Shown here in pieces: positions 1-7,344 of a stretch of 38,115 nucleotides of DNA. The position numbers and the translations under genes are program-made. Every line of letters begins with the position of its first letter. Position 1 is the stretch's first letter. Below the pieces are notes generated by a model. That model saw only the letters and a program-made list of their open reading frames with translations. It searched no databases and was not told where the DNA came from. This DNA is from Neomoorella sulfitireducens (lineage in GTDB: Bacteria > Bacillota > DSM-521 > Neomoorellales > Neomoorellaceae). The DNA lies in assembly GCF_024733845.1 (NCBI RefSeq), contig NZ_JANRHG010000019.1, positions 1 to 38,115 on the forward strand. The letters are read 5' to 3'.

Positions 1-123
1 GGCCGCCTTGTCTCCTATCTCTTTTTCCCTGGGGCGGAGGAGCCAGTTTGCTGCCAGGGCGGCAATGGCCGTAGCTGCCCCACCGGCAAGGAAAACAGCT
101 ATTATCCCATACTGCTGTAACAA
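1..123 (-). CDS. nuoA: NADH-quinone oxidoreductase subunit A-like protein (5' part only)
   Basis: Only the first 41 codons are in the window; the gene runs off the left edge. Translation from a TTG start at 123 gives one hydrophobic helix (about residues 5-28, rich in Gly, Ala, Ile and Leu) ending in LLRPREKE. A single N-terminal membrane helix followed by a basic LLRP stretch is how complex I subunit A (NuoA/NdhC, chain 3) begins. The start is fixed by a strong ribosome binding site, aaaggaggt, at 131-139. It lies 54 bp after rnhB on the same strand. NuoA is a membrane subunit next to the quinone-reaction site, so this may be the first gene of a nuo/fpo-type cluster. The identification rests on one helix and its flank, so it is moderate. 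Confidence 0.55.
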   Translation of the reverse strand, partial: MLQQYGIIAVFLAGGAATAIAALAANWLLRPREKEIGDKAA

Positions 124-177
124 CCTTGGTACCTCCTTTCCATATTTGTTTGCTACCCTTTGGCAATACTTATATCT

Positions 178-852
178 CTATTCGCCATTTTTAAGTGAAT
201 CCCTGCTTGGGCCAGGCAGGAGGGGGGTAAAACTCAAGCGGTGCAATGAGCTGGGACCCAGGCGGGCCAGGGCACGCCGGTGGCCGGGCGTTGGGTAGCC
301 TTTGTTTTCGGCCAGGCCGTAGCCCGGAAAGACAGCATCGTAGGCTTCCATCAAATCATCCCGGGCTACCTTGGCCAGGATCGAGGCAGCCGCAATGGAG
401 GCGCTTAACGCATCGCCACCTACCAGAGGAGTCTGGGGGACAGGGAACCCCGGTAATTTAAAACCGTCCACTAAAACATGGTCAGGCTTAACAGGTAAAG
501 CCGTAAGAGCCCGCCACATGGCCCACCGGGAAGCCACCATGATATTCAGGCAGTCAATCTCTTTGACCGAAGCCCAGCCAACGGCCCAGGCCAGGCTTTT
601 TTCTTTAATTATCACCGCCAGTTGCCGGCGCCTGGCTGGCGATACTCTCTTAGAATCATTAAGGCCGGCAATAAACAAACCCGGCGGCAAGATAACGGCA
701 GCGGCAGTGACCGGCCCTGCCAGGGGACCCCGGCCGGCTTCATCGACGCCGGCAATATACACGGCACCCAGCCGCTGCAGGCGTCGCTCCCAGGCATAAA
801 GGGCCGCTACCCGCTCCTGCTCTTCCAGATTTACTCCCTGCACTTCGGCCAC
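178..852 (-). CDS. rnhB: Ribonuclease HII
   Basis: RNase HII cuts the RNA strand of RNA-DNA hybrids and removes single ribonucleotides misincorporated in DNA. The 224-residue protein has the family signature GVDEAGRGPLAGPV (from residue 35; metal ligands D37 and E38), the VLVDG strand with a further catalytic Asp near 129, and the SIAAASILAKVARD block, and ends with the GYPTPGHR motif typical of the family. The start is GTG at 852 with an AGGTGG ribosome binding site just upstream. It sits 11 bp after the response-regulator gene and is probably cotranscribed with it. rnhB commonly follows rbgA (ylqF) in Firmicutes, which makes the intervening regulator the odd element. Confidence 0.95.
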   Translation of the reverse strand: MAEVQGVNLEEQERVAALYAWERRLQRLGAVYIAGVDEAGRGPLAGPVTAAAVILPPGLFIAGLNDSKRVSPARRRQLAVIIKEKSLAWAVGWASVKEIDCLNIMVASRWAMWRALTALPVKPDHVLVDGFKLPGFPVPQTPLVGGDALSASIAAASILAKVARDDLMEAYDAVFPGYGLAENKGYPTPGHRRALARLGPSSLHRLSFTPLLPGPSRDSLKNGE

Positions 853-863
853 CTTTTTACCAC

Positions 864-1532
864 CTATATTAGATTACCATCACTTAACCCGCGTTTCAAG
901 GCATAAAGGGCCGCCTGGGTGCGATCACTGACGCCAATTTTATGAAAGATATTCGTCAAATGGTTTTTTACCGTTTTTTCACTAATATACAACTCCCGGG
1001 CGATCTCACGGTTTGATTTTCCCCGGCTGACTTGAGCTAAAATTTCCCGTTCCCTGGGCGTTAACGGCAGCATATCCACCGGCAAGTTGGTTGGCAAATC
1101 CCTCTTCTGGATATATTCAACTATCTTAGGGGCAATACCGGGGTGAATTACCTGGTATCCCCGGGCCACCTGGAATATAGCCTTAACTAATTCATCGGCC
1201 CCGATATCCTTTAGAACATAACCGGAAACCCCGCTCTTGAGCAGTTCAATGATATATTCCTCATCGTCATGAATGGTCAGGGCCAGGATGCCGGTTTGGG
1301 GCAGTTCGCGACGGATCACCCTGGTAGCTTCAATGCCGTTTAAACCCGGCATGTTAATATCAATTAAAATTACGTCCGGGCGATGGAGCCGGGCCATGGC
1401 AATGGCTTCCTGGCCGTTCCCGGCCTCCGCGACCACCTGGATCCCCGGTTCCAGTTCCAGAATTTTACGAATGCCTTCCCGCACCAGCGGGTGGTCATCG
1501 GCAATCATAAGGGTAATCTTACCGGCCGGCAT
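864..1532 (-). CDS. NarL/FixJ (LuxR-type) response regulator, orphan
   Basis: This is a two-domain transcription regulator of 222 residues. The receiver domain (about 5-120) has the acidic pair D12-D13, the phosphoacceptor D58 in LIDINMPG, and the conserved T/S and K positions. The C-terminal LuxR helix-turn-helix (about 155-217) contains LTPREREIL and SNREIARELYISEKTVKNHL. The open frame extends upstream to 1646, but the start chosen is ATG 1532 because ggggaggt lies at 1541-1548 and the receiver fold starts right after it. No histidine kinase is present in the window, so the signal and targets are unknown. It lies between rbgA and rnhB, 110 bp after rbgA. Closest in layout to DegU/NarL-type regulators; the target cannot be inferred. 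Confidence 0.9.
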   Translation of the reverse strand: MPAGKITLMIADDHPLVREGIRKILELEPGIQVVAEAGNGQEAIAMARLHRPDVILIDINMPGLNGIEATRVIRRELPQTGILALTIHDDEEYIIELLKSGVSGYVLKDIGADELVKAIFQVARGYQVIHPGIAPKIVEYIQKRDLPTNLPVDMLPLTPREREILAQVSRGKSNREIARELYISEKTVKNHLTNIFHKIGVSDRTQAALYALKRGLSDGNLI

Positions 1533-1642
1533 AACTATTACCTCCCCTGCTACCGGGTTTAACACATTACCTCTATTGTAAAGTATCGGAAGAAAAATAC
1601 TATACTTCTGCCCTTTCTTCCCTTTACTTCGTACCGGAACTA

Positions 1643-2485
1643 TCACGGCACCGGAGAGGTTAAAAATTTATCAGGTAATTCCAGGGTGTAGCGGCCTAAA
1701 TGTCCTTCCCGGAATTCGTTAATCAGGGCCAGGGCAGTTTTTTCCCGGTCAATTATACCGCCGGGCAGGAGAAAACCGCGCCGGCGCCCAATGGCTGTGA
1801 GTAAATCGGATCCTCCAGTCTCCTCCCCGGTGATACCATATCTTGCCCGCAGGATTTCCGGGGATCTAGCAAGTAAAAATTGTAACACCAGTTCGGCGAT
1901 GTCGGTTACAGGAAGGATGCCCTCAGGAGCGCAACCGATGGCCCCGAGCCACAGGGCCGTCCCGGCTTCGTGCCAGTGGGGCCAGAGAACGCCGGGAGTA
2001 TCAAGCAGTTCCATCTCGCCCTCCATGCGAAGCCACTGGGGCCCCCGGGTAATCCCGGGCCGATCGCCGGTCCGGGCCCCGCTTCTTCCTGCCAGGCGAT
2101 TCAATAACGAAGATTTGCCAACATTGGGAATCCCCAGGACCATAATCCTTAATGGCCGTGCCCGCAATCCCTTTAGGACAAGTTTTTCCTTTTTTTTCTT
2201 GGCTGTATCTGCCAGTTCCCGGCGTAGAAGCCGCATCCCCTCCCCCGTCCGGGCATTGACGGCCACCGCAGGAGTTCCCCCTGCCTGGAAGGCTTCCAGC
2301 CACCGGGCTGTAGCCTCGGGATCGGCCAGGTCGGGCCTGGTTAAAACCAGAAGCCGCGACCTACCGCCCAGGATCGTGCCGAGATCGGGATAACGGCTGG
2401 ACGCAGGCAGCCGGGCATCGGCTACCTCCAGGACAATATCGACAACTTTTAAAAACTGGCGCAAGGTTTTTAATCCCGCCGGCAT
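1643..2485 (-). CDS. rbgA: Ribosome biogenesis GTPase RbgA/YlqF family
   Basis: This is a circularly permuted GTPase needed for late assembly of the 50S subunit. Order of motifs (numbered from ATG 2485): a G4-equivalent at 49-52, a G5-like VNARTG near 77, the P-loop GIPNVGKSS at 118-126, G2 in PGITRGPQW, G3 LLDTPGVLWP, then the C-terminal helical domain ending near residue 280. The G4 position reads TRPD instead of the usual NKxD, and the N-terminal WFPGHM motif is replaced by MPAGL. A GTG at 2494 abuts the lepB stop, but ATG 2485 has AGGTGG at the right distance and is preferred. It follows lepB as in Bacillus. Confidence 0.88.
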   Translation of the reverse strand: MPAGLKTLRQFLKVVDIVLEVADARLPASSRYPDLGTILGGRSRLLVLTRPDLADPEATARWLEAFQAGGTPAVAVNARTGEGMRLLRRELADTAKKKKEKLVLKGLRARPLRIMVLGIPNVGKSSLLNRLAGRSGARTGDRPGITRGPQWLRMEGEMELLDTPGVLWPHWHEAGTALWLGAIGCAPEGILPVTDIAELVLQFLLARSPEILRARYGITGEETGGSDLLTAIGRRRGFLLPGGIIDREKTALALINEFREGHLGRYTLELPDKFLTSPVP

Positions 2486-2494
2486 TACAGCCAC

Positions 2495-3043
2495 CTACTT
2501 GAGAAACCCGATACGATTTATAGGCCAGTAAACCAGGAAAGCCTTGCCGATAATCAACTTCCCGTCCAGGGTCCCCCATACCCGGCTGTCGGCGCTGTTA
2601 TTGCGGTTATCTCCCATCATAAAATAGCTGCCGGGCGGTACTTTAACAGGACCAAAATCACTGTAGACTACCCCCGGCGGTAAATACTCGGCCGGTGGCT
2701 GGGGCTGGCCGTTGATATACAGAACATTGTCCCGTGCCTCAACAGTATCCCCACCTACGGCCACCACCCGTTTAATTAAATCGCGGCCTGGATCAAAGGG
2801 GTAACGAAAAACGACAATATCCCCACGCCGGGGTTCTCCCAGGCGGTAGGCCAGGCGGTTTACAATAATACGATCCCCGGGGTAAAGGGTTGGCTCCATG
2901 GAAGGTGAGGGAATATAAAAGGGGGTAAAAAGAAAACTCCGGATAATCAGGGCTAAAACGGCGGCGATTACCAGGGACTGGAGTATTTCTTTCCACCAGG
3001 GCGAAGCCTTACTTTCCACGGTCGCCTTATTGCAGTCTTCCAA
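2495..3043 (-). CDS. lepB: Signal peptidase I
   Basis: The enzyme cleaves signal peptides from Sec- and Tat-exported proteins on the outer membrane face. The 182-residue protein has one N-terminal membrane helix (about 20-39), the catalytic serine S48 in PSPSMEPTL, the general base K91 in LIKRVVAVGGD, and the C-terminal boxes FMMGDNRNNSADSRVWG. This is the short Gram-positive layout with one anchor. The start is TTG at 3043, preceded by a G-rich ribosome binding site. It lies between rplS and rbgA; a long hairpin (3061-3107) separates it from rplS and may set their relative expression. Likely substrates in this window are the three exported proteins at 13.4-16.2 kb. Confidence 0.95.
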   Translation of the reverse strand: MEDCNKATVESKASPWWKEILQSLVIAAVLALIIRSFLFTPFYIPSPSMEPTLYPGDRIIVNRLAYRLGEPRRGDIVVFRYPFDPGRDLIKRVVAVGGDTVEARDNVLYINGQPQPPAEYLPPGVVYSDFGPVKVPPGSYFMMGDNRNNSADSRVWGTLDGKLIIGKAFLVYWPINRIGFLK

Positions 3044-3060
3044 AAATTAACGCCCCCCAT

Positions 3061-3107
3061 TAGTCAAACACGGGACTGATTGGATCACCAGTCCCGTCGT
3101 TCGACTA
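3061..3107 (-). other. Long intercistronic RNA hairpin between rplS and lepB
   Basis: The minus-strand transcript can fold UAGUCGAAC...GUUUGACUA plus CGGGACUG/CAGUCCCG into one stem of about 18 pairs with a 10-nt loop and one bulged A. Two of the pairs are G-U in the minus-strand RNA but would be A-C mismatches in a plus-strand RNA, so the fold belongs to the operon transcript. It begins 2 nt after the rplS stop and ends about 17 nt before the lepB TTG. No U-run follows directly, so a processing or stability element is as likely as a terminator. Confidence 0.7.
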
Positions 3108-3109
3108 TG

Positions 3110-3454
3110 TTACCTCTCTTCTTTAATCCGGGCAGCTTTGCCGGCACGCCCGCGCAGGTAATAGAGCTTTGCCCTCCTGACCCGGCCGCGCCTTACCACT
3201 TCTATACGTTCAATACGCGGCGAATGAAGGGGAAAAATCCTCTCTACCGCCACGCCGTACGATACCCTGCGGACGGTAAAGGTTTCATTTATACCCCGCC
3301 CGCGGCGGCCGATAACCGTACCTTCAAAAACCTGGATGCGCTCCCGGTTGCCCTCAACGACCTTGATATGGACACGAACGGTATCCCCGGGTCTAAACTC
3401 GGGTATATCTGAACGCATTTGTTCCTTTTCCAGGGTTTCTAGAATATTCACCAT
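3110..3454 (-). CDS. rplS: Large ribosomal subunit protein bL19
   Basis: This 114-residue protein is at the 30S-50S interface. It has the conserved features of bL19: [31 protein letters not shown], the [22 protein letters not shown] stretch, and the basic tail [18 protein letters not shown]. The reading frame is open upstream to 3481, but ATG 3454 follows an aaaggagg ribosome binding site and matches the usual N terminus. The gene follows trmD by a 36-bp gap, the standard rpsP-rimM-trmD-rplS order. The stop is followed at once by the strong hairpin at 3061-3107. Confidence 0.97.
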   Translation of the reverse strand: MVNILETLEKEQMRSDIPEFRPGDTVRVHIKVVEGNRERIQVFEGTVIGRRGRGINETFTVRRVSYGVAVERIFPLHSPRIERIEVVRRGRVRRAKLYYLRGRAGKAARIKEER

Positions 3455-3490
3455 AACCCCTCCTTTCCCTGCCGGTAACACCAGCGTTTA

Positions 3491-4255
3491 TTATAGCACA
3501 GTTTTCCGGTCTTCACTACGGGCACTGCGGATAATTTCTTCCAGGAGGTGCCGGTCCTCCGCGCTCAAGTCTACTCTTGCCAGTAAATCCGGCCGTCGCC
3601 GCCAGGTCCGTTCTAATGCCTGCCGGCGCCGCCATTGCCTTATCCTTTCATGGTTGCCGGACAGTAATACTTCCGGCACTTCCATCCCGCGGAAGGAACG
3701 GGGCCTGGTATACTGGGGATACTCCAGCAGCCCCATGGCAAAGGAATCCTCCCTGGCCCCTGCCGGGTCTCCCAGCACTCCCGGTAACAGGCGGGTAACG
3801 GCATCAATAACTACCATGGCCGGCAGCTCGCCGCCGGTCAAGACATAGTCGCCAATTGATATTTCCCGGTTCGCCAGGAACTGCCTGACCCGTTCATCAA
3901 CGCCTTCATAATGGCCGCAAATGAGAACAAGGCGTTCTTCCCCGGCCAGTTCGGCAGCCAGGTCCTGGTTAAAGACTTCGCCCTGGGGTGATAAAAGGAT
4001 GATGGGCGGCCTCACCGCGTTTTCTCCGGGCAACAGGGCTTCTACAGCCAGGAAAATGGGCTCGGCCTGCATAACCATTCCCGGCCCGCCGCCGAAGGGA
4101 TAGTCGTCGACGTTGCGGTGTTTATTCCCGGCATAGTCCCTGATATCAACCAGGTTAACGGTTAGAAATCCCTGTTCCCGGGCCCGTTTGATGATACTGG
4201 TATTTAGAAAGCCGGAAAATATTTCGGGAAAAATGGTAAGGACATCAACCCGCAA
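3491..4255 (-). CDS. trmD: tRNA (guanine-37-N1)-methyltransferase
   Basis: TrmD methylates G37 next to the anticodon of tRNAs that read CNN codons (Leu, Pro, Arg), using S-adenosylmethionine, and so prevents +1 frameshifting. The protein has 254 residues, normal for the family. Visible signatures are the N terminus [11 protein letters not shown], the [13 protein letters not shown] loop, [13 protein letters not shown] and the SPOUT-knot SAM-binding segment [16 protein letters not shown], with the C-terminal helical domain after about residue 165. The start is TTG at 4255 with GGGGGT upstream. It lies 12 bp after rimM in the ribosome-maturation operon. Confidence 0.97.
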   Translation of the reverse strand: MRVDVLTIFPEIFSGFLNTSIIKRAREQGFLTVNLVDIRDYAGNKHRNVDDYPFGGGPGMVMQAEPIFLAVEALLPGENAVRPPIILLSPQGEVFNQDLAAELAGEERLVLICGHYEGVDERVRQFLANREISIGDYVLTGGELPAMVVIDAVTRLLPGVLGDPAGAREDSFAMGLLEYPQYTRPRSFRGMEVPEVLLSGNHERIRQWRRRQALERTWRRRPDLLARVDLSAEDRHLLEEIIRSARSEDRKTVL

Positions 4256-4267
4256 GGTCCGGACCCC

Positions 4268-4780
4268 CTAATCCAGCAATCCCGGTGGCAGGGCAACGGT
4301 TATTTCCTTCCGGTCCAGGTCGATTTTACGTACCACTTCTTTTAAGGCCGGTATTAATATTTCCTTTTCCCCGGTGCCCAAGACCACATAGACGTCGTTG
4401 GCGCCGGTGGTCAACACCTCGGTTAAGGTTCCCAGGAATTCGCCGCCGGTAGTATATACCCGGCTACCCACCAGCTGGAAGATGTAATAATGTCCTTCCG
4501 GTAGCGGTTCAACTTCCCCCTGATCTACTTTAAGTATAGCACCACGTAATGCCCCGGCCTCTTCGCAATCATTAATTTCCGCCAGCTTCAGGATAATGTG
4601 CCGGCCTTGAGAGCGGGCTGCGGTGATAGTTACCAGCCTTGTCTCTTCTTCCTGCTGGAGAAACATCCTGGTCCCGGGGCGAAAACGTGCGGGAAAGTCC
4701 GTCCAGGGTTCTACCTTCACTTCCCCCCGGACACCGTGGGTAGACACGATTTTACCGACGCCGATCCTGTCAGGTACCAT
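4268..4780 (-). CDS. rimM: Ribosome maturation factor RimM
   Basis: RimM binds uS19 and helps mature the head of the 30S subunit. At 170 residues it has the two expected domains: an N-terminal beta-barrel with IVSTHGVRGEVKVEPWTDF (about 10-28) and a C-terminal PRC barrel containing the YYIFQLVGSRVYT segment (about 97-109) and GANDVYVV. The start is ATG 4780, only 2 bp after the khpA stop, so translation is probably coupled. The neighbouring rpsP-khpA-trmD-rplS genes confirm the assignment. Confidence 0.95.
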   Translation of the reverse strand: MVPDRIGVGKIVSTHGVRGEVKVEPWTDFPARFRPGTRMFLQQEEETRLVTITAARSQGRHIILKLAEINDCEEAGALRGAILKVDQGEVEPLPEGHYYIFQLVGSRVYTTGGEFLGTLTEVLTTGANDVYVVLGTGEKEILIPALKEVVRKIDLDRKEITVALPPGLLD

Positions 4781-4782
4781 AT

Positions 4783-5013
4783 CTACTGGATTATCTCCAC
4801 AATAACTCTTTTACCCTGGTGGGCGGCGGCAGCTTTAACCAGGGTACGGATGGCCCGGGCAATACGCCCCTGCTTGCCGATAACCTTGCCCATGTCTTCC
4901 TGGGCTACCCTCAACTCCAGGATTACAGATTTTTCGCCTTCCACCTGGTTAACGCTGACCTGCTCGGGGTGATCTACGAGGGCCTGGGCCAGGGTCAATA
5001 ACAGTTCCTTCAT
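4783..5013 (-). CDS. khpA: KH-domain RNA-binding protein KhpA (YlqC)
   Basis: This small protein (76 residues) consists of one KH domain. The RNA-binding GxxG loop reads VIGKQGRIARAIRT (from residue 44). In Firmicutes KhpA forms a dimer with KhpB (Jag) and affects cell division and the fate of many transcripts; no khpB is present in this window. The start is ATG 5013 with a GGGGGG ribosome binding site. It lies between rpsP and rimM, the usual position, and its stop is 2 bp from the rimM start. Confidence 0.95.
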   Translation of the reverse strand: MKELLLTLAQALVDHPEQVSVNQVEGEKSVILELRVAQEDMGKVIGKQGRIARAIRTLVKAAAAHQGKRVIVEIIQ

Positions 5014-5024
5014 TTTAGTCCCCC

Positions 5025-5297
5025 CTATTTAGCTTCCCTGGCAGCAACAAACTTCTGCCAGACACCAGCTTTTTTCAACAGAGCGCGCACCGTTTCTGAA
5101 GGCTGCGCCCCGGTGTTCAGCCAGCGCAGGGCTTTTTCCTCATCAACATTGATTTCGGCCGGTTGTTTGACGGGGTTATAGAACCCGATCTCTTCAATCA
5201 CCCTCCCGTCGCGGGGTGAACGGGAATCGGCTACAACCACCCGGTAAAAGGGTGCTTTTTTTGCGCCCATCCGCTTTAAACGGATCTTAGTTGCCAT
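5025..5297 (-). CDS. rpsP: Small ribosomal subunit protein bS16
   Basis: This 90-residue protein shows the typical bS16 start, [31 protein letters not shown], broken only by family-normal substitutions, and the [20 protein letters not shown] block in the middle. bS16 is a 30S body protein needed for subunit assembly. The start is ATG 5297 with aaaaggaggtg upstream. It follows ffh by 16 bp; ffh-rpsP-khpA-rimM-trmD-rplS is a widespread Firmicute order that joins protein targeting with ribosome assembly. Confidence 0.97.
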   Translation of the reverse strand: MATKIRLKRMGAKKAPFYRVVVADSRSPRDGRVIEEIGFYNPVKQPAEINVDEEKALRWLNTGAQPSETVRALLKKAGVWQKFVAAREAK

Positions 5298-5313
5298 TTG
5301 CAGTCACCTCCTT

Positions 5314-6657
5314 TTAAAATGGGAACGGTAGGCGGCCCTTCTTTTTTATCTTGTTACCGCCTTCACCTAAAAAATGCATCAGCTTTTTGGCTTCTTCAAA
5401 CTGGCGCAGCAGGCGATTTACATCCTGGACCCGGGTACCGCTGCCGGCGGCGATGCGCTTTTTACGACTGCCGTTGATTATGGCCGGGTTGCGGCGTTCC
5501 TCCGGGGTCATGGACTGGATAATGGCCTCGGTGTGGACCAATTCCTTGGGATCAATCTGGATGCCCTTCAATTGCTTCATTTTACCGGCCCCGGGCAACA
5601 TCCCTAAAATGTCTTCCAGGGGACCCATCTTTTTCATCTGCTTCATCTGCTCCAGGAAATCTTCCAGGGTAAACTCCTGCTGGCGAATTTTTCTCTGGAG
5701 TTCTTTAGCCTTCTCGACGTCAAGGTTGGCCTGGGCCTTTTCAATGAGGCTCAAGACATCCCCCATCCCCAGGATGCGGGAAGCGAGGCGGTCCGGGTGG
5801 AAGGTCTCCAGGGCCTCGGTTTTTTCCCCCATGCCGATAAATTTTATAGGGCACCCGGTAACCGCCCGGACGGAGAGGGCGGCGCCGCCGCGGGTATCGC
5901 CGTCCAGTTTGGTGAGGATTACCCCCGTCAGGCCAAGCTGCTGGTGGAAGTTAGAAGCCACCTGCACGGCATCCTGGCCGGTCATGGCATCTACCACCAG
6001 GAGAATTTCCTGGGGGTTGACCGCTTCTTTTATGGCCGCCAGCTCGGCCATCATTGTCTCGTTAATATGCAGCCTGCCGGCGGTATCCAGGATGACGGGG
6101 TTGTTGCCGTATTTGCGGGCGTGCTCTACCGAGGCGCGGGCGATATCGACGGGATTGATTCCTTCACCCATGCTGAATACTGGTACCTTTAACTGTTCAC
6201 CAAGGACCTGGAGCTGTTTGATGGCCGCCGGGCGGTAGACGTCGGCAGCCACCAGCAGGGGCCGTCGCCCCTGGTTTTGTACCAGGCGGGCCAGCTTGGC
6301 AGCCGTAGTTGTCTTGCCGGCGCCCTGTAGGCCCACTAGCATGATGACCGTCGGGGGCTGGCCGGCCCAGTTGATTTTGCTCTCACTGCCGCCCATGAGG
6401 GCCGTCAGCTCTTCATGGACGATCTTAACTACCTGCTGGCCGGGGGTAATGCTGGCCATTACTTCCTGGCCGACAGCCCGCTCCTTGACCCGGTTGATAA
6501 AATCTTTGACGACCTTGAAGTTGACGTCGGCTTCCAGTAAAGCCAGGCGGATCTCCCGCATGGCGGCCGTGACGTCGGCCTCGGTGAGCTTGCCTTTACC
6601 GCGCAGTTTTTTAAAGGTTTCCTGGAGCTTGTCGGCCAGGGAAGCAAAAACGGCCAC
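5314..6657 (-). CDS. ffh: Signal recognition particle protein Ffh (SRP54)
   Basis: Ffh binds signal peptides emerging from the ribosome and, with SRP RNA, docks on FtsY at the membrane. At about 447 residues it has the N domain (1-95), the SRP GTPase G domain with P-loop GLQGAGKTTT (109-118), DTAGR, TKLDGDTRGGAAL, and the methionine-rich M domain (about 300-430) with KMGPLEDILGMLPG. GTG 6657 is chosen as start because gaggtg lies 6 nt before it and MAVFASLADKLQ matches the family; a GTG three codons upstream (6666) is the alternative. The receptor gene ftsY is also in this window. Its ylxM partner lies upstream. Confidence 0.96.
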   Translation of the reverse strand: MAVFASLADKLQETFKKLRGKGKLTEADVTAAMREIRLALLEADVNFKVVKDFINRVKERAVGQEVMASITPGQQVVKIVHEELTALMGGSESKINWAGQPPTVIMLVGLQGAGKTTTAAKLARLVQNQGRRPLLVAADVYRPAAIKQLQVLGEQLKVPVFSMGEGINPVDIARASVEHARKYGNNPVILDTAGRLHINETMMAELAAIKEAVNPQEILLVVDAMTGQDAVQVASNFHQQLGLTGVILTKLDGDTRGGAALSVRAVTGCPIKFIGMGEKTEALETFHPDRLASRILGMGDVLSLIEKAQANLDVEKAKELQRKIRQQEFTLEDFLEQMKQMKKMGPLEDILGMLPGAGKMKQLKGIQIDPKELVHTEAIIQSMTPEERRNPAIINGSRKKRIAAGSGTRVQDVNRLLRQFEEAKKLMHFLGEGGNKIKKKGRLPFPF

Positions 6658-6717
6658 CTGTTTCACCTCACCCTGCTAACCTTTAATACGGGCAATATGT
6701 AGAAATGGTTTCCCGGG

Positions 6718-7086
6718 TTAGTTTTTCCCCGCACTGCCCTCAGGCAGTTCCAGTAGCCGCTCAAGGATCTGGTAAGCTTCGGCCAGTTCCCCTTCCCCGC
6801 CGCCGCGGCGGTAGTTTTCCAGGTGCCTGACGGCTGCGGCCAGCCGTTCCCGTAAGGTGAGTTCCCGCTGCAGGTAACCCAGGCGGGCTTCATAATCCTC
6901 CAGGGCCTTAATCGCCCTGTGCAGGCCGTCGTAGACGGCCTGGCGGCTGATCCCTTCCTCCTCCGCGATCTCGCCCAGGGAGAGATCGTGGTGATAGTGA
7001 AGTTCCAGCAGTTGCCGCTGCTTGGGGGTAAGAAGGGGACCGTAAAAATCGTACAGGCGGGCCACCCGGGCCAGCTGGTCAAGCAT
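6718..7086 (-). CDS. ylxM: YlxM/p13-family helix-turn-helix protein
   Basis: YlxM is a small DNA-binding-like protein nearly always encoded just before ffh, and in streptococci it stimulates the SRP pathway. The 122-residue protein has a sigma-70 region-4-like helix-turn-helix: LTPKQRQLLELHYHHDLSL, then EIAEEEGISRQAVYDGLHRA (about 20-65), followed by a charged helical tail. ATG 7086 is chosen over GTG 7095: the perfect promoter at 7104-7132 would place the transcript start near 7097, which leaves about 11 nt of leader before the ATG and almost none before the GTG. First gene of the ffh-rpsP operon. Confidence 0.92.
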   Translation of the reverse strand: MLDQLARVARLYDFYGPLLTPKQRQLLELHYHHDLSLGEIAEEEGISRQAVYDGLHRAIKALEDYEARLGYLQRELTLRERLAAAVRHLENYRRGGGEGELAEAYQILERLLELPEGSAGKN

Positions 7087-7103
7087 TAGTACCACCGTAG
7101 AAA

Positions 7104-7132
7104 ATTATAGGGTACTTTATGGATGCTGTCAA
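7104..7132 (-). promoter_or_regulatory. Consensus sigma-A promoter of the ylxM-ffh operon
   Basis: On the minus strand the -35 is TTGACA (7132-7127) and the -10 is TATAAT (7109-7104) with a 17-bp spacer, a perfect match to the vegetative consensus. It would start transcription near 7097, just ahead of ylxM, and serve ylxM through at least rbgA. No operator-like repeat is evident. Confidence 0.9.
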
Positions 7133-7303
7133 GGGCACGACTTTGACAGGGTATGAGAACGCAATAAAACTTCCCCTGCTGATCCATAGCAGGCCTTATA
7201 TATCATCCTCATCCTTATTGCAAACCGCGGGCACACTTCGGTGCAGTAGCCGCAGAGGAGGCATCCTGGCAAAAATTATCTGTCCCGGTCCCAGAGTTTT
7301 ATG

Positions 7304-7332
7304 TTAACAAATATGAGCTATCATGTTAAAAT
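7304..7332 (+). promoter_or_regulatory. Sigma-A promoter of the c-di-AMP riboswitch RNA
   Basis: On the plus strand TTAACA (7304-7309) and TAAAAT (7327-7332) are separated by exactly 17 bp. One mismatch in each hexamer is consistent with a working vegetative promoter. The start point would be about 7339, directly before the riboswitch. It points away from the ylxM promoter, leaving about 170 bp between the two -35 boxes (7133-7303) in which I see no gene, only short chance open frames. Confidence 0.75.
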
Positions 7333-7344
7333 AAATATGCCATC

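Noticed and set aside
5351-6238. 295-codon plus-strand frame inside ffh
   Set aside because: Ser/Arg-rich antisense shadow of a clear SRP54 gene.
7143-7170. Second plus-strand promoter candidate (TTGACA-16-TAAAAC)
   Set aside because: The -35 is perfect but the -10 is weak and the spacer short; nothing recognisable follows before the better promoter at 7304.
7119-7307. 62-codon plus-strand frame between the ylxM and riboswitch promoters
   Set aside because: No ribosome binding site; composition looks random and it overlaps the ylxM promoter.
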